Source of the DNA: Phocoena phocoena
Taxonomy: Eukaryota > Chordata > Mammalia > Artiodactyla > Phocoenidae
DNA: 64,000 nucleotides
Direction of reading: 5' to 3'
Assembly: GCF_963924675.1 (NCBI RefSeq)
Contig: NC_089238.1
Coordinates: forward strand, 29,548,661 to 29,612,660
This document shows positions 23,641 through 35,049 of the stretch, one piece after another. The translations under genes and the position numbers were made by a program. Positions within the stretch are counted from its first letter, which is position 1. Each line of letters starts with the position of its first letter. The notes under the pieces are model-generated. The model was not told where the DNA came from. It searched no databases and saw only the letters and a program-made list of their open reading frames with translations.

Positions 23641-24138
23641 TGGGTGGCATGGAAAGTTTGCTTGTCTGCTTGCTTTTGGTTTTTAGTAAACGCATCACGT
23701 GTCTGCACTGTATCTGTGCGATGTGGACCCTCTTCCATGAGTGTGTATTAAGGCCACCTTTCCGGTGGCCTGCTTGGCCCCGTCCCATCATGGCGTCTAC
23801 ACTGTTTACACTGGCTCGGGTGGCAGGAAGGCCAAGGGGACCACTGGGATGTTTCCACTCCTGCCTTTGCGCTGTGTGTGTCTGGTCCACACAGCACTTC
23901 ACTCCGTACAGCAGGGATCCGTCTCTGCAGCAGTTTTAGAGATGCATCTTCCCTCTTCGTTGCCAGCTTCTGTCTGGGCAAAGGTTGGCCGTTGGACAGA
24001 AGCTTTAATCGCACTTAAAGAATTAAAAGATGAGCTAGGCAGAAAAGGGTGGAACGGGCCCAGAGAGGGCTCCATGCTGGTGCTGGGTGTGGGGAGTGAA
24101 GCCTCTGACTGCATCTCACTAGAATTGCAGCCGGCCAG
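23641..24138. other. Unique sequence upstream of the minisatellite
   Basis: No repeat recognised. A 243-residue open frame begins at 23741 and runs through the minisatellite. It is treated as spurious because the tandem units contain no stop codon in any forward frame. Confidence 0.45.
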
Positions 24139-24448
24139 CTGCATCTCACAGACTGCATCTCATGGCCAGCTGCATCTCACGGACTGCATCTCACGGCCAG
24201 CTGCATCTCACGGCCAGCTGCATCTCACGGACTGCATCTCACGGCCAGCTGCATCTCACGGACTGCATCTCACGGCCAGCTGCATCTCACGGCCAGCTAC
24301 ATCTCACGGACTGCATCTCACGGACTGCATCTCACGGACTGCATCTCACGGCCAGCTGCATCTCACGGACTGCATCTCACGGCCAGCTGCATCTCACGGA
24401 CTGCATCTCACGGCCAGCTGCATCTCACGGACTGCATCTCACGGCCAG
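24139..24448 (+). repeat. 20-unit minisatellite of alternating 14- and 17-bp units
   Basis: Unit A is CTGCATCTCACGGA (14 bp) and unit B is CTGCATCTCACGGCCAG (17 bp). The order is A B A B B A B A B B A A A B A B A B A B, ten of each, 310 bp with no spacers. Only a few units carry point changes (CACAGA in unit 1, CATGG in unit 2, CTACAT in unit 11), so the array is well homogenised. Each B-to-next junction creates a CAGCTG E-box; ten are present counting the one at the left edge. Confidence 0.97.
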
Positions 24449-25205
24449 CTGCAGATGGGCAGCCTCAGATGAGGATGTTGAGAACCCGAGGATCCTCCGG
24501 GAGCCCCGAGTGTGCCCACATCCTTCAGTGCTCCCCCTTTCTTCAATATTGAAATAAAAAGGCTTAAGCACCCGTCCCTGAGGAAGGGCCAGCCACTCAC
24601 CAAGAGGTCTGAGGACTCCTGAGGATGGCCCCCTCTTTCTGTCTCTCTGAAGCCCTGTGCCAAGCTGGTACCTGCCACCATGCCCCACCCCGCTCAGCGC
24701 CGTTCCTACCATCCTCCAAAGCGCTACTACCCCATCTGCTCTGAGAAGCAGACCCTAGTGCAGAATGACAGGGGGTGGGCCCACTCTTACCCTTTACACA
24801 GCCTGGGACACAAATAGAGGGAAGTCCACTTACTGGGAGTCCCATGACTTAAAAGTTTTAAATATTCTAAATATCAACATATTTGCAAATGTTCTACCCA
24901 TCTACCTTGACAAAGAGAACTTGGCAACCACCTGGAAGGAGGCTTTGAATTGAGAACCTTAGCTCCCCGGACTTAGGTCTGCAGCTCACCTCCTTCCTCT
25001 ACCTGCCGTAGTCCCTGAACCCCCTGGGGGTTGAGGGAGGAATGGGGGTGGGTGGGAGAGGCTCTCCCTTACTTCTCTGGACTCACGTCCGGTCTCCATC
25101 CATCATCTCCACACACAGCCTAGGACTGTGGCGCACTTAGCCCTTGGGGAGCAGGTCTGAGCAGCCCTGGAAATGGGCTTGGAAATGGAAAGTTCTAGGG
25201 TCCTG
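24449..25205. other. Unique GC-rich sequence with a G-quadruplex motif
   Basis: No repeat recognised. A run pattern G5-N4-G3-N6-G5-T-G3-T-G3 lies at 25026-25056. Several short minus-strand frames at 24425-24845 show no domain. Confidence 0.4.
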
Positions 25206-25209
25206 GGTG

Positions 25210-25552
25210 CCAGGAGTAGAGTCCAGACAAGCGGTTGGCATGACCTCTGGGCAAACCCAGCCCTGTTTTGGTACGGCCTGCCATGCCGAGAATGGTTCTT
25301 ACATTTACATTTTTAAATGATTGAAAAACATCACAAAAGAATACTATTTCGTGACTTGTGACAATAATGTGGAATTCAAATTTCAGTGTCCATAAATAAA
25401 GTCTTATTGGAATCCAACTATACTCATTCATGAATGCATTATCTTTACCTGCTTTTGTGTTTCTACAGCAGAGGTGAGTATTTGCAACAGATCTGATTGT
25501 CAAAGCCTGAAATACGTACTAACTGGTCCTTTACAGAGACCAAAGTTAGTGT
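25210..25552. mobile_element. Nonautonomous hAT-Charlie element (MER58-like)
   Basis: Characteristic blocks are present: ACATTTTTAAATGATTGAAA, TTCAAATTTCAGTGTCCATA, AATAAAGTCTTATTGGAA and an end ACTGGTCCTTTACAGA. Subfamily is uncertain. Confidence 0.6.
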
Positions 25553-25614
25553 TCCTTGTGTGACTTTACTATGCAGAGTCATTAGCTCCAGAGTAGCCCA
25601 GGCAGCCTCACTTT

Positions 25615-26225
25615 TAACATTTAAAAAAACTGTGGTGAAATAAACATAGCAAAATTTACCATCTTAGCCACTTTTTAAGTCTACAATTCAGTACCTGTTG
25701 TGCCATTAGCATCACCATCTGTCTCCGTAGCGTTTCATCTTCTCGAACTGAAACACTATCCCCATTAAACAATAACTCCCTCATCCCCCTTCCCCACAGC
25801 CCCTGGTAAGCACCATTCCACTTTTTGTCTCTATGAATTTAGCTACTCTAGGTACCTCAGACAAGTGGAATCACACAGTACTTGTCTGTGACCGGCTTTT
25901 TCCACTCAGCATAAGGTCCTCGAGTTTCTTCCATGTTGTATCAATAACATGTGTCAGAAGTTCCTCCCTTTCCAAGGCTGACTAATATTCCATTGTATGG
26001 ATAGCCCACCTTTTGTTTATCCATCCCTCCACCGATAGGCACTGGATTGCTCCTACTTTTGGCTGCTGTGAATAATGTTGCCGTGAACATCGGTGTACCA
26101 ACACCTTCTCAGGACCCTGCTTTCAATTCTACCCCAAAGTAGAATTACTGGATCATATGTTAATTTTATGTTTAATTTTTTGAGGAACCACTACACTGTT
26201 GTCTACAGCACCGTTTAATATTTAA
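25615..26225 (-). mobile_element. Ancient L1 3' end (L1MA/MB-like)
   Basis: On the minus strand it reads as the end of ORF2 and the 3' UTR. Visible on the plus strand: AATTTACCATCTTAGCCACT, CTAATATTCCATTGTATGGA, TTATCCATCCCTCCACCGAT and AGAATTACTGGATCATATGT. Diverged and non-coding. Confidence 0.85.
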
Positions 26226-26334
26226 CATTCCCACTTACCCCAGGCAGCCTCACTTTCCAAAACCAAAAAAAGCTTATGGAGGTGTTGGCCTCACGAAAAT
26301 GCCACCCATCTTTTAAAAAATCCTATCTCCCTAA

Positions 26335-26565
26335 GGCAGGAGTTTTTGACCCTGGATACACATGAGAGTGTATGGGGGGAGCTTTAAAAAATTACCAAGG
26401 CGTGTGAGTGTGAGTGTGTGCGTGTGCCCGCGCGCGTGTGTTGCTGGGGAAGGCGTCTTAGACCAATGGAACCGAACCCCTGGGGTTAGAGTCTGGTACA
26501 GGTTATTTGCCCAGGTTATTCTCCAGAGCAGCCCGGGTCAAGAGCCACTGTCCTTGGACAACCAG
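26335..26565. mobile_element. MER5A-type MITE interrupted by a TG-rich tract
   Basis: The left half has TTTTTGACCCTGGATACACA and GGGAGCTTTAAAAAATTACC. The right half ends CAAGAGCCACTG. Between them is an impure (TG/CG)n tract at 26401-26440 that is not part of MER5A. Confidence 0.5.
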
Positions 26566-26894
26566 CCTGCCCCGCGGCTAGCTTTTAAAATAACTCCTCT
26601 TTCCTCTTGCTACATCGTATGCCTTTCTGAGGACCCAGCTCCAGGAAGCAATAGACTTGTCCCTGGACTCGTGAGTGGTGTTGGGCATGGAAGTGGTGAC
26701 ACACGGCTTCCTGGTGTGATAACGGGTGTGTGGAAGACAGACGCCATCTGGAGCAGAGGGCGGAGGGGCTGGGATTGGACTGGCCACACCCTGTCCCTTC
26801 AGCACCTTCCTGCCTTCGGGGACATCTCTAGGGCCACTGTGTCCCTGGCTCCTGGCATCTCTGCCTCTGGGGGAGTACTTCTCTGCCCCTGCCT
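26566..26894. other. Unique sequence
   Basis: Nothing recognised. Confidence 0.4.
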
Positions 26895-26917
26895 CACACA
26901 CACACACACACACACAC
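26895..26917. repeat. (CA)n microsatellite
   Basis: A 23-base CA run. Confidence 0.95.
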
Positions 26918-27751
26918 TAAGCCTGGGGGGTGGGGCATAGGGTCATCCTCTTTATCTGCAACTAGGCCCAGGTTCCAAATCTTCTTCCCTCAGGTAACAT
27001 GAAAATAAGCTCCCAAGTCAGAGTCAGACAAGAGACAGGCAGAAATGACTTACTTTTTCACACTTTTCTTCTTGAATCCAAATAGGTGTTTTATTCTGCA
27101 GTGGTGATTTCAGGAGTCCTATTCAGCTTGGTTATCTTCCCGGAGAGGCAAAAAAATGCCAAGGGAGATTTTAAACATTGCTTTGGTGAAATATATTGAG
27201 GCAAGGAAGGCCACGATATGTGCTTAAATGATCTTGAATGATGAAGACGGGGCAGGATTGTTTTTTTTCCAAGAGTGGCCCTTGTAGGTTTAATTGTAAA
27301 GTATAATTACTTCAAGACATCATAATTTGTTGTGTACAATATAAATCAGTAGAACTCCATGGAATCATGTTTTTAATGTAGACCCCCAATAAAATGTTCT
27401 TTTATGACATAGCAGATGTTTCTTAATTTACTAGCGCCATGCATTGGGGCATTAAGATTATTCCTTGGCATTTTATTATGAATAACATACTTGCTCCAAC
27501 ATTAAGTGGGCCATTAAAGACATAAACAAGCTTTTATGCCCTGGTTTTCAACAGCTGCTGGTGGTCTACCAAGTGATAATCCAGCTTTCAGCAAATATTC
27601 TTCAGCTCTGAGAAATAAATACATTTAATAGGGCAACCCCAGGTCAGTCCACAGCTTCTGGGATCCTGGCTCAGGAAAATTTGTGAAGCAGGGAAATGAA
27701 CTGAAGAGGTTTGCTTTGGGTGAGTTGTTTTGAGAGCCTCTGTTTCCTTGA

Positions 27752-27755
<4 letters not shown>
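26918..27755. promoter_or_regulatory. Candidate conserved noncoding block (about 27.0-27.56 kb)
   Basis: AT-rich, transposon-free DNA with cores such as GTATAATTACTTC (27300), TTTATGACAT (27400), ATTAAGATTA (27451) and CATTAAAGAC. An enhancer-like character is inferred from composition only. Confidence 0.3.

Positions 27756-27795
<40 letters not shown>
27756..27795. repeat. (GT)n microsatellite, 20 units
   Basis: An uninterrupted 40-base GT run. Confidence 0.98.
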
Positions 27796-27797
<2 letters not shown>

Positions 27798-29272
27798 AAA
27801 ATAAAAAACAATTATGAAAGGAAAACAAAATAAGGCGAAATGCAAGGGAAAGACAGTGCCTTGCAGAGGGTGTGCGGGCTCTTGCCTTCCTGATCGAATG
27901 GGAAGACATTTGCACAAATTCTATAACCTGTGCTTTGAAGGAAATCAGCTGAGTCGGTCTTATGCCTCGAACAAAGGGAGGTGAAGGACGGTGTAGGTCA
28001 CGGTCCCATTCAGTCACTGGCATCGAATCTGAGCGGATGTGACCCCTCTGTGACAATGTTCCCAAGGTGTACAGGGAGGAGTTTCATGTCTGTAACTAGG
28101 ATGGGAGCCAGATAAGCCCTCCCTCTCCCCCACCTTGGACTTCCTAAAGATAACAACTCCGGGCGGTCCAGGAGCAGAGCGAGGGAGGTGCTGAGATAGG
28201 AAATACCGAGGCCTGTATTATCGTTGGCTCACCAGTCTTGGCTTCCTGTGTCAGAGGTAGCCCCGAAGGGTGCGAAACTTTGCAGTGCTAATGTACACAA
28301 CGACATCCTCCTACGAGCAGATGTTAGGAGGAGAAGAAAAAGGAGCCGGGGCAAAGCCCTGATGGAAATTTGCCTTAAGCCTATGTTGCCCTCTCTCGCG
28401 GCCCCCTCCCCGCCACTGCAGCCCCCCGGGACACTTGGGACACAGAATGAAAGAAGGGGAAAGGTGGAACTGATCTCCTAGTCTGGTCAATTCCAAATTT
28501 ATTACACGATGTGTCATCAACAGGAGGTGGGAGAAAGAGTTACAATTTATGTAGCAAATCAGGTACCGTGGACCTACCTTTAATGGATGTAATTCGCGGG
28601 TATGACTATCACAATATTCTAACTTTAAAGATTCTGTGGGGGCAGGGGATGAACACTTGGACCAAATTTAAGCACCTTGCCCTAAAATGACTGGAGAGAG
28701 AGCGGAGAATGTCTGTAGGAAGGCTTTTTGTCTTATGTGCCTTTTCTTTAAATAGAGTTTAGTAATAAATTTTCTCTTCCTTTTTTTTTTGGGGTTGCTG
28801 AGGAGGGTTTATTTTCTTTTTGTGTTCTATTTCATTTTGCAGTTGGATGTACTATTGTTCTGGAGCTGGTGAAAAAAGGGGAGGGGAGCAGGAGGCAGGA
28901 ACCACATTGTGAGTGAACTTGGCAGAAAGGAGAGTCAGGAGGTAACTTTCCTGTCCCGCACAGTATCTGGGGCTTGCACTGCTCTTGGTCTCATCAGTTC
29001 TTCCATGGTCACAACGAAAACATTCCTGTACCCTGACGGAACCACGAAGGGACCCGAGGTGGGCTTTTCATTTTTTTTCATGCACACCTGATTGGAAAGT
29101 GACTTTTGATATTACTTTTCCACTATGTTAATTACAACTTGAATAGGATTTTACTGTGCCCCGGATGACATCACTTTGGAAACAACATTCAATTGGGTGG
29201 CTAGAGTTCTTCTGGATGGTTGTACCAAATAAACAAGCAAGCCTTCTTTTTATAGCCAGAGCCTGTGTCTCT

Positions 29273-29274
<2 letters not shown>
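27796..29274. other. Unique sequence without recognisable transposons
   Basis: About 1.5 kb with no repeat family seen; short frames on both strands only. Confidence 0.4.

Positions 29275-29321
<47 letters not shown>
29275..29321. repeat. (AC)n microsatellite, about 23 units
   Basis: An uninterrupted 47-base AC run. Confidence 0.98.
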
Positions 29322-29322
<1 letters not shown>

Positions 29323-30220
29323 TTCTAACCACATCAGAAAGCAAACAGGACTGCCAACTTCACAGCGTTCTACATGATTTTGAATTAATATTAGTCTATT
29401 AAAAAGCTGTAACCAGAAGAAAAAAGCCCGATGCACACAGCAAATACATTTCACAGTTGTTTTGGACAAATGCCCTCAGTGAATATGTTTAAAGTCATGT
29501 ACAACAGAAATATGTTATCACAAGTAACCATGTTTTAATAAACACTTTGTCTTTTTGTACTGCTTTCTTTTTCATCACAATAATAGAAATATAACACCAT
29601 ATATCACTGTAAAACACATTTCCACATAAATGCTGATAAGCACAAAATATTTTTCATCATTTACATTTTAACTGTAGTAATATATGGCAGGATTAAAGTG
29701 GCATCCATCATGTGTCTAACTAACCTCGCTGTAATGAATTTTTAAATGTAATGGTTTCTGTCGCAAAGTAAAATCGTACATAATGTCTAGTGACACAGTA
29801 TGCTGGTGGATGGGTGTTTTTTTAAAATGGAAATGCAACTTCATTTTTAATTAGATTTATAAACTTCCCCACCTCCACTCCCACCCAGCTCCCTGACCCC
29901 CACCCCCGATTTCTGGTAAAGCAAGAAATACCAGAGGTGTGAATATGTGAAGTACTGCCAGACGGCTCACTCCTCCAGTTACATAAAATCACTTGCTCGT
30001 TGGAAATTCTGTGAATTTGACGTGTGTGTCTGTGCATATGTTTGAGAAGAGCCAGGCACCAGATAGAAACAAAAGCTGATGAAAATCACGGTGAGGAAAG
30101 CTTTCTACCATGTCTGGAGGAGCTTCGATGCTGGGAGGGGTCCCCTCTTCCTGACAGTGTCCTGGGATCCGATTTGGGATGGGGTGGGGCACGAGGGGTG
30201 TGTACTGGGGGGATCTGGGT
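29322..30220. other. AT-rich unique sequence, conserved-element-like
   Basis: 29490-29800 is AT-rich and transposon-free, with many TTAAAT and TAATGAATT cores. No gene signal. Confidence 0.35.
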
Positions 30221-30263
30221 TCTCTCTCTCCCTCTCTCTCTCTCTTCCTTTCTCTCTCTCTCT
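30221..30263. repeat. Imperfect (CT)n tract
   Basis: 43 bases of CT repeats with two CC/TT interruptions. Confidence 0.95.
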
Positions 30264-31859
30264 GCTTGAAATAACAAATAAGCCGACTCACCAGAGAAGA
30301 ATCATTAAAAATAATTTGCACAAGCTTTCGGTTGTGTGAGCTCTTTTTTGATACAATATTTCCTTCCGTGATTATCACTGAGGACATGTTCCAGCCATAT
30401 GGAAGCGAGCTGGGCTGGGAGCTTCCCCAATACCTGAGTGGTTAATTAAGAGCCGTTGCCCGGCCACAAGAAGCAGGTTTGAAATCCCTCTTCAGTCTCC
30501 GACAATGAGTAGCTTTTTTAGCAGCAGAAGTCACCAGGGACAGCCAGAAGCGAGGGTAATTATTTGAGATAACATACAGCTGAAAAGAGTGTGTGCGAGT
30601 GCAGAGGGGGGCGGGGGGAGGGGGGCCGCGATGTGCCGCTGAAAGAAGGGCAACAGTAGAGAAAAGTCTATAATAAAAAGGTCAACATCTCCTATTTTTC
30701 TGTACAGTGTCGACAGTCTGTAATGCCTTTTTAGCATGAATGACAACGGATTCTTTTTTTTTTTCTGAAAAAAAAAAAAAAGGGAGAATATCTTATTTTG
30801 TATTCAAACTTTGCAATTGTGAGTTCAGGCCTGCCAGCTCATCTGAATGAGCTATTCTCACTTTATCAGGGTTTGCTGAACTGACTTTGATTGCATTGTT
30901 GCAAAATAACAGTAATTTTTCCATTAACCCATACAAACCCTCAGCGAGCTGGAGAACAAAGAAATATCAGAGGGATGAAAGCTGTGAGCACGGGGAAGGA
31001 AGCCAGGGGTTTCCTAAATGGCTCCAAATGCATCCGTACACACCAGCTTCTCAGGCTGGCTGAGGCCGTTCTGGGATGCCATTTGGGGCCCCCTTTGGGG
31101 TTCCTCGGGGTGTGAATCTCAGGGGGCATCTTTCACCCTCTCTGGCAAATTCTATTGTTTCCTCTGTGTTCACAGCATCTGGGAAGCAGGGGGCTGGGTT
31201 TCCCTCCCTTCAGAGGGATGGTGTTTTATCCTTTATCTTTTTGGTGCCTAGGACCTCAGTCTACAACTAGAATTCAACTCAGAAATGCTCACAGCCCTTC
31301 AGAACCCAAGACTATCTGAACACAGAGGCACCTTCCTTTCCCCCAGCTAGAAGCCAGCAGGCAAGGGGAAAAGCCAGTTCCTTTGGCAACTGGAACTGAG
31401 TGGAACCCCCAAACCCTGCGATCTGACATGTTCAGCATCACCTCCACTGGTTCTGGGGTGGCAGGTGCACTAGTAGATTCCTAGTTTCTATGTAGCTCTG
31501 TGAGGCTGTCGTTTGACATTCACGCATCCGCATTTGCCAGCTGTTTTAAGGCCAGGAGGAAACTGAGGGCAAGCAGGGGCCCCGACTCTCTCGTCCGTCA
31601 GCCGGGTATCCGCATCTGGAAGCACCCCGCTCAGCTGAGGAAGGTACGATGTTCCCGCGGAAGATCCCGAGGTGAGGCTGTTGACGGTTCAGCGGATCAA
31701 CACGGAAGCAAGAGTTTCTGTTTTTGTTTCCTAAAGCTGAAATGTCGCGAAGTTAAGCTCATCTGTGGCCTGTGGCTCTCTGCGATGGGAGCGGGCCAGG
31801 AGTTGAGGTCGACAATGGCTTTGATCTCCTGGCCTCACAAACGACCCCGCTCAGGCAGT
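30264..31859. other. Unique sequence with G-run and T/A inverted-repeat structures
   Basis: Transposon-free. Holds three G6 runs at 30606-30625 and an 11-T/14-A inverted repeat at 30754-30781. A GGTTAATTAAG homeodomain-like site lies near 30440. Open frames at 30891-31270 on both strands have no domain. Confidence 0.4.
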
Positions 31860-33192
31860 GGTGGTGGCACCCGCATCTGAGCCTTGGCTTTGTTTAGGAG
31901 CTGCCCGATATGTTAATTATCTCCTTTACCTCCTCGGCACGGTACTGTCAAAGCGCACACCAGTCTTTAGAAAATAAAAGTGAACGCGGCGAGCCCACTG
32001 TACCCTGCTCTCCTCATCTCAGTTCTTGACAACGCCGGAGCTGTCAGATGAGAAGCAGCGTCACTGGAATAAAGGTGGGCAGATGTGTGATAATGAGACA
32101 GAAGCACGCAGACGCTAATAGAACTCACCAGAGCAGGCCTGCTTGAGTGAGACGGATCCAGGTAGCAGCTGCAGAGTGTCAGGTCGCCAGGATGCTACCT
32201 TCTCTTGATTCTCATTTAAGAACTGCTCCGCGCGTGGCTGTCTGTCAGTGAACTTTTTCCCTCTCAGGAGCTCCAACCCCTAGGTGATCAGTCACATTTC
32301 GACATAACTAGATGTCAAAAGAAGTTTAAGTTGTGTGACGAACTGTGATGCAGTCAGCGCCAGCCTCTGGCCTCCAAGGCGGTTTCTTAATCATCAGCCT
32401 GGAAACTCTGGCGCCTTTACTGGAGTTTTGTTTTCTTATTAAAATACTGGCTAAGTCTTTGTCAATATCCATGGCAGCAACGGTGAGCTCAAGACAATAT
32501 TATCCCAAGCATAATTTAATTTGAAATGTGGAATTCAGACCCAAGACGGCCAGAGAGCAAGAGGTTTGCGTTGAGCAAACAGGAGTTCTCTCCGAAAGGC
32601 CCATTTTAGCATCCGTAATTAAAACAAGAGCGTTTGGGGACTTATCGTTAGCCCCGGTTGGGATGCTGGTGATGAGAAGGGAAAATTCAGGGCTACGTGG
32701 AGGGTGTCACTGTGGGCTGTTTCTGAATCAGGGGAGTGGGAGTGAAGCTGAGAATAACAGATGTGGGCGGATGAGAAAGTGATTCCAACCTAAGAAAGGC
32801 AGGAAACAGAAATAACCCGAGAATTGTCGTCTTGAATACCGGCAAAACTTTGAACTAGAGTAGGAACTTTATGGGGTCTTTATCGGTCTCTGTGAGCGGT
32901 GGGCTCCCCCAGAAAGTGCTTGGTGGTGAGCTGGAGGGGCATCTGGGGGGTGGGCAGGCAGGTATATGTGACACGTGTTGTCACATTTGCAAGGAAGCCC
33001 GCCAGCCCTGGCCCGTCCTCTAAGGCCCGCATTTCTTGAAGCATTTAATTGGGTCTGGTCAGTTTCTTCTCTAAATATTTTCATCTTCTCCTGCCACTGT
33101 TTACCTTTCCATTGGGAAAATAAATACTGCATGGCGCTCTGCCTGCTATATTTTGCTAGAGATTTTAATCCCGATTCCTGATGAAAGGTTTA

Positions 33193-33195
<3 letters not shown>
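31860..33195. promoter_or_regulatory. Candidate conserved noncoding block
   Basis: About 1.3 kb without transposons. AT-rich cores include TATGTTAATTATCTCC (31910) and CATAATTTAATTTG (32510). Suggestive of regulatory DNA, not proven. Confidence 0.3.

Positions 33196-33239
<44 letters not shown>
33196..33239. repeat. (AC)n microsatellite, 22 units
   Basis: An uninterrupted 44-base AC run. Confidence 0.98.
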
Positions 33240-33240
<1 letters not shown>

Positions 33241-34004
33241 ATTCAACCTTGGTGTGAATGCACCGCGGTTCATAAACTGCTTTTCTTTCTTCAGAGAGTG
33301 AAAGGATGTGCTACGGAAACCTAATTCTGCATTGACATAATGAAGTGTTTGAAGGAATCTCAGAGAACCAGCCAGTCTCATCTGGAATGTTCTAAACCAC
33401 CCCTCTGAACCTTCACCCCACACCCACTGCCACTCCCCCACCCCCTGATGTAGAAAGATTTTCACAGAGTGGCTGTTATGCCCTCATTGCTCTCACATAA
33501 AACAAGGCTTCTCCCCCTAGATCTTGGTATTTAGTTGCCTGAAGCTCATTAGTCCTTCACTGCTTTACCCTGGAGTTTTAAATTTTTAAGCAGCTAGGAT
33601 TCGTCTAAGAGGTCTTAACCTTATAATTTGTAATAACTTAGAGATCACGTTTCTAAAGTGTGAGTTATTATTTTTTTTAAATGCTCCTTTCCCTTCACCA
33701 GCCATTGATTTGCTTCCTCTTGCAGTCAGAATCAGCGCTATGAAATCAGGTGATGGAAAATGCTCATTTATTTCTCAGTGGTAAAACACAGACAATTATG
33801 AGACGTTACTTAACGTGGATTGATCTTGCCTTAAATGAATGCCCAGAGCGTCAGAAGCAACCAGAGAGGCAGTAGGGATGAAAAAAGTGGGGAGGAGAAG
33901 GACCGGCCAGACCAAGGTCCTGGATAGGATAGAACTTTTGTCAGCTCAAACCTTAGCCACCCAAGTACTGACTGATTTTTTTACTGTGCCGGCCACTGCA
34001 ATAA
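33240..34004. other. Unique sequence
   Basis: Nothing recognised. Confidence 0.4.
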
Positions 34005-34205
34005 GAGAGGCAGCGTGGTGGGAAGCACATCATGTTTGGATTCAGGTGTATGAGCTGTTTAATTCTGCCCAAGTTGCTTGACCTCTCTGGGCTTCAGACC
34101 TTTTTCTCTATGAAATAGTAATAGCATAAGTTTGCTATGAACGTTAAAGGAGATACTGTATAAGTAAATTACCCAACATCGTGCTGGAGACACTATAGCT
34201 AACAA
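34005..34205 (+). mobile_element. MIR SINE
   Basis: Forward MIR: GCCCAAGTTGCTTGACCTCT, CTGGGCTTCAGACCTTTTTC and AACGTTAAAGGAGATACTGT. Confidence 0.8.
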
Positions 34206-35049
34206 GAGAAATACCAGCCTCCGGGGAGGGAGGGTACACACCTGGTTAGGACCCGGCCCCAGACCGCAAGAACTTTACGGTCTTGAGGGGGAAAGAAAGA
34301 AACCCACACAGATCGGGCTAATTATAATGTTCAAGGAGCCAACGCGAGAAGATGTTTTTCCTTTTATGTCTGCTGCTTACAACAGGGCTGGGTTCCTGCT
34401 ACACCGACTAAACTTTGTATAAAAATTATCTAAGGACCACCTAATGTGTGTCGATGCCACACATGTCACATGTGTCAGCCTCTCCCAGTAATGACTCTCT
34501 GACATAAACAGTAAGGAAGAAATATTACAATTACCGAGGGTGCCGGAGCCCGCATGCATTTTCATGAGGGTCCTGGTGAATGGCAGCCTGGGCTCTGTAA
34601 TCAGCTCCCCCTGCCAGCAGAGCTGGCCAAAGAAAGCTCTCGTCCCCCCAAAGACAATTAAAATGAGTTAAATGAATTAAAAAGGCCCTTCCCAGTTAAA
34701 GTACAGTCAGAGGTTAGAAACAGTAGTGTTTGGATTTATGGAAACTCAGAGGCTGCCAAGCCTTAGGAATTGTGGCTCACGGGGGAGTTGTTTCCGTGGG
34801 AGCCTAAACAGCTTATGAAATTGGAGGCAATATGCATAATTTTTAATTTCTGGGGGGCCGGTTTCAATCCCCTGTTGATTTTGGCTTCTTAGGTCAATAG
34901 GAATATATTTTTACCCAAAATTAAATTGAGAGGGGGCCCGGGCGTGGGGAGGGAGGGAGGGAGGGAGAGAGAGGCTGCGTTGTGGTAGTTATTCAAACAA
35001 TGGGACAACTGAACAGGAACTTTCCTGTTTCGAGACAATGGGAAGACCA
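34206..35049. promoter_or_regulatory. Candidate conserved noncoding block with overlapping inverted repeats
   Basis: Transposon-free. At 34444-34475 three short arms can pair alternatively: ATGTGTG with CACACAT, and ACACATGT with ACATGTGT. AT-rich cores lie at 34660-34690 and 34830-34850. A (GGGA)n tract follows at 34946-34974. Confidence 0.35.
34946..34974. repeat. (GGGA)n tract
   Basis: 29 bases of GGGA/GAGA units on the plus strand. Confidence 0.9.

Noticed and set aside
23306..23902. 198-codon minus-strand open frame
   Set aside because: Overlaps MIR and L2-like sequence and shows no domain or splice structure.
24139..24448. CRISPR-like array
   Set aside because: Units are contiguous with no unique spacers, are 14/17 bp long, and lie in a mammalian genome. 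It is a minisatellite.
29128..29469. Poly-Val/Cys open frame
   Set aside because: A translation artefact of the (AC)n microsatellite.
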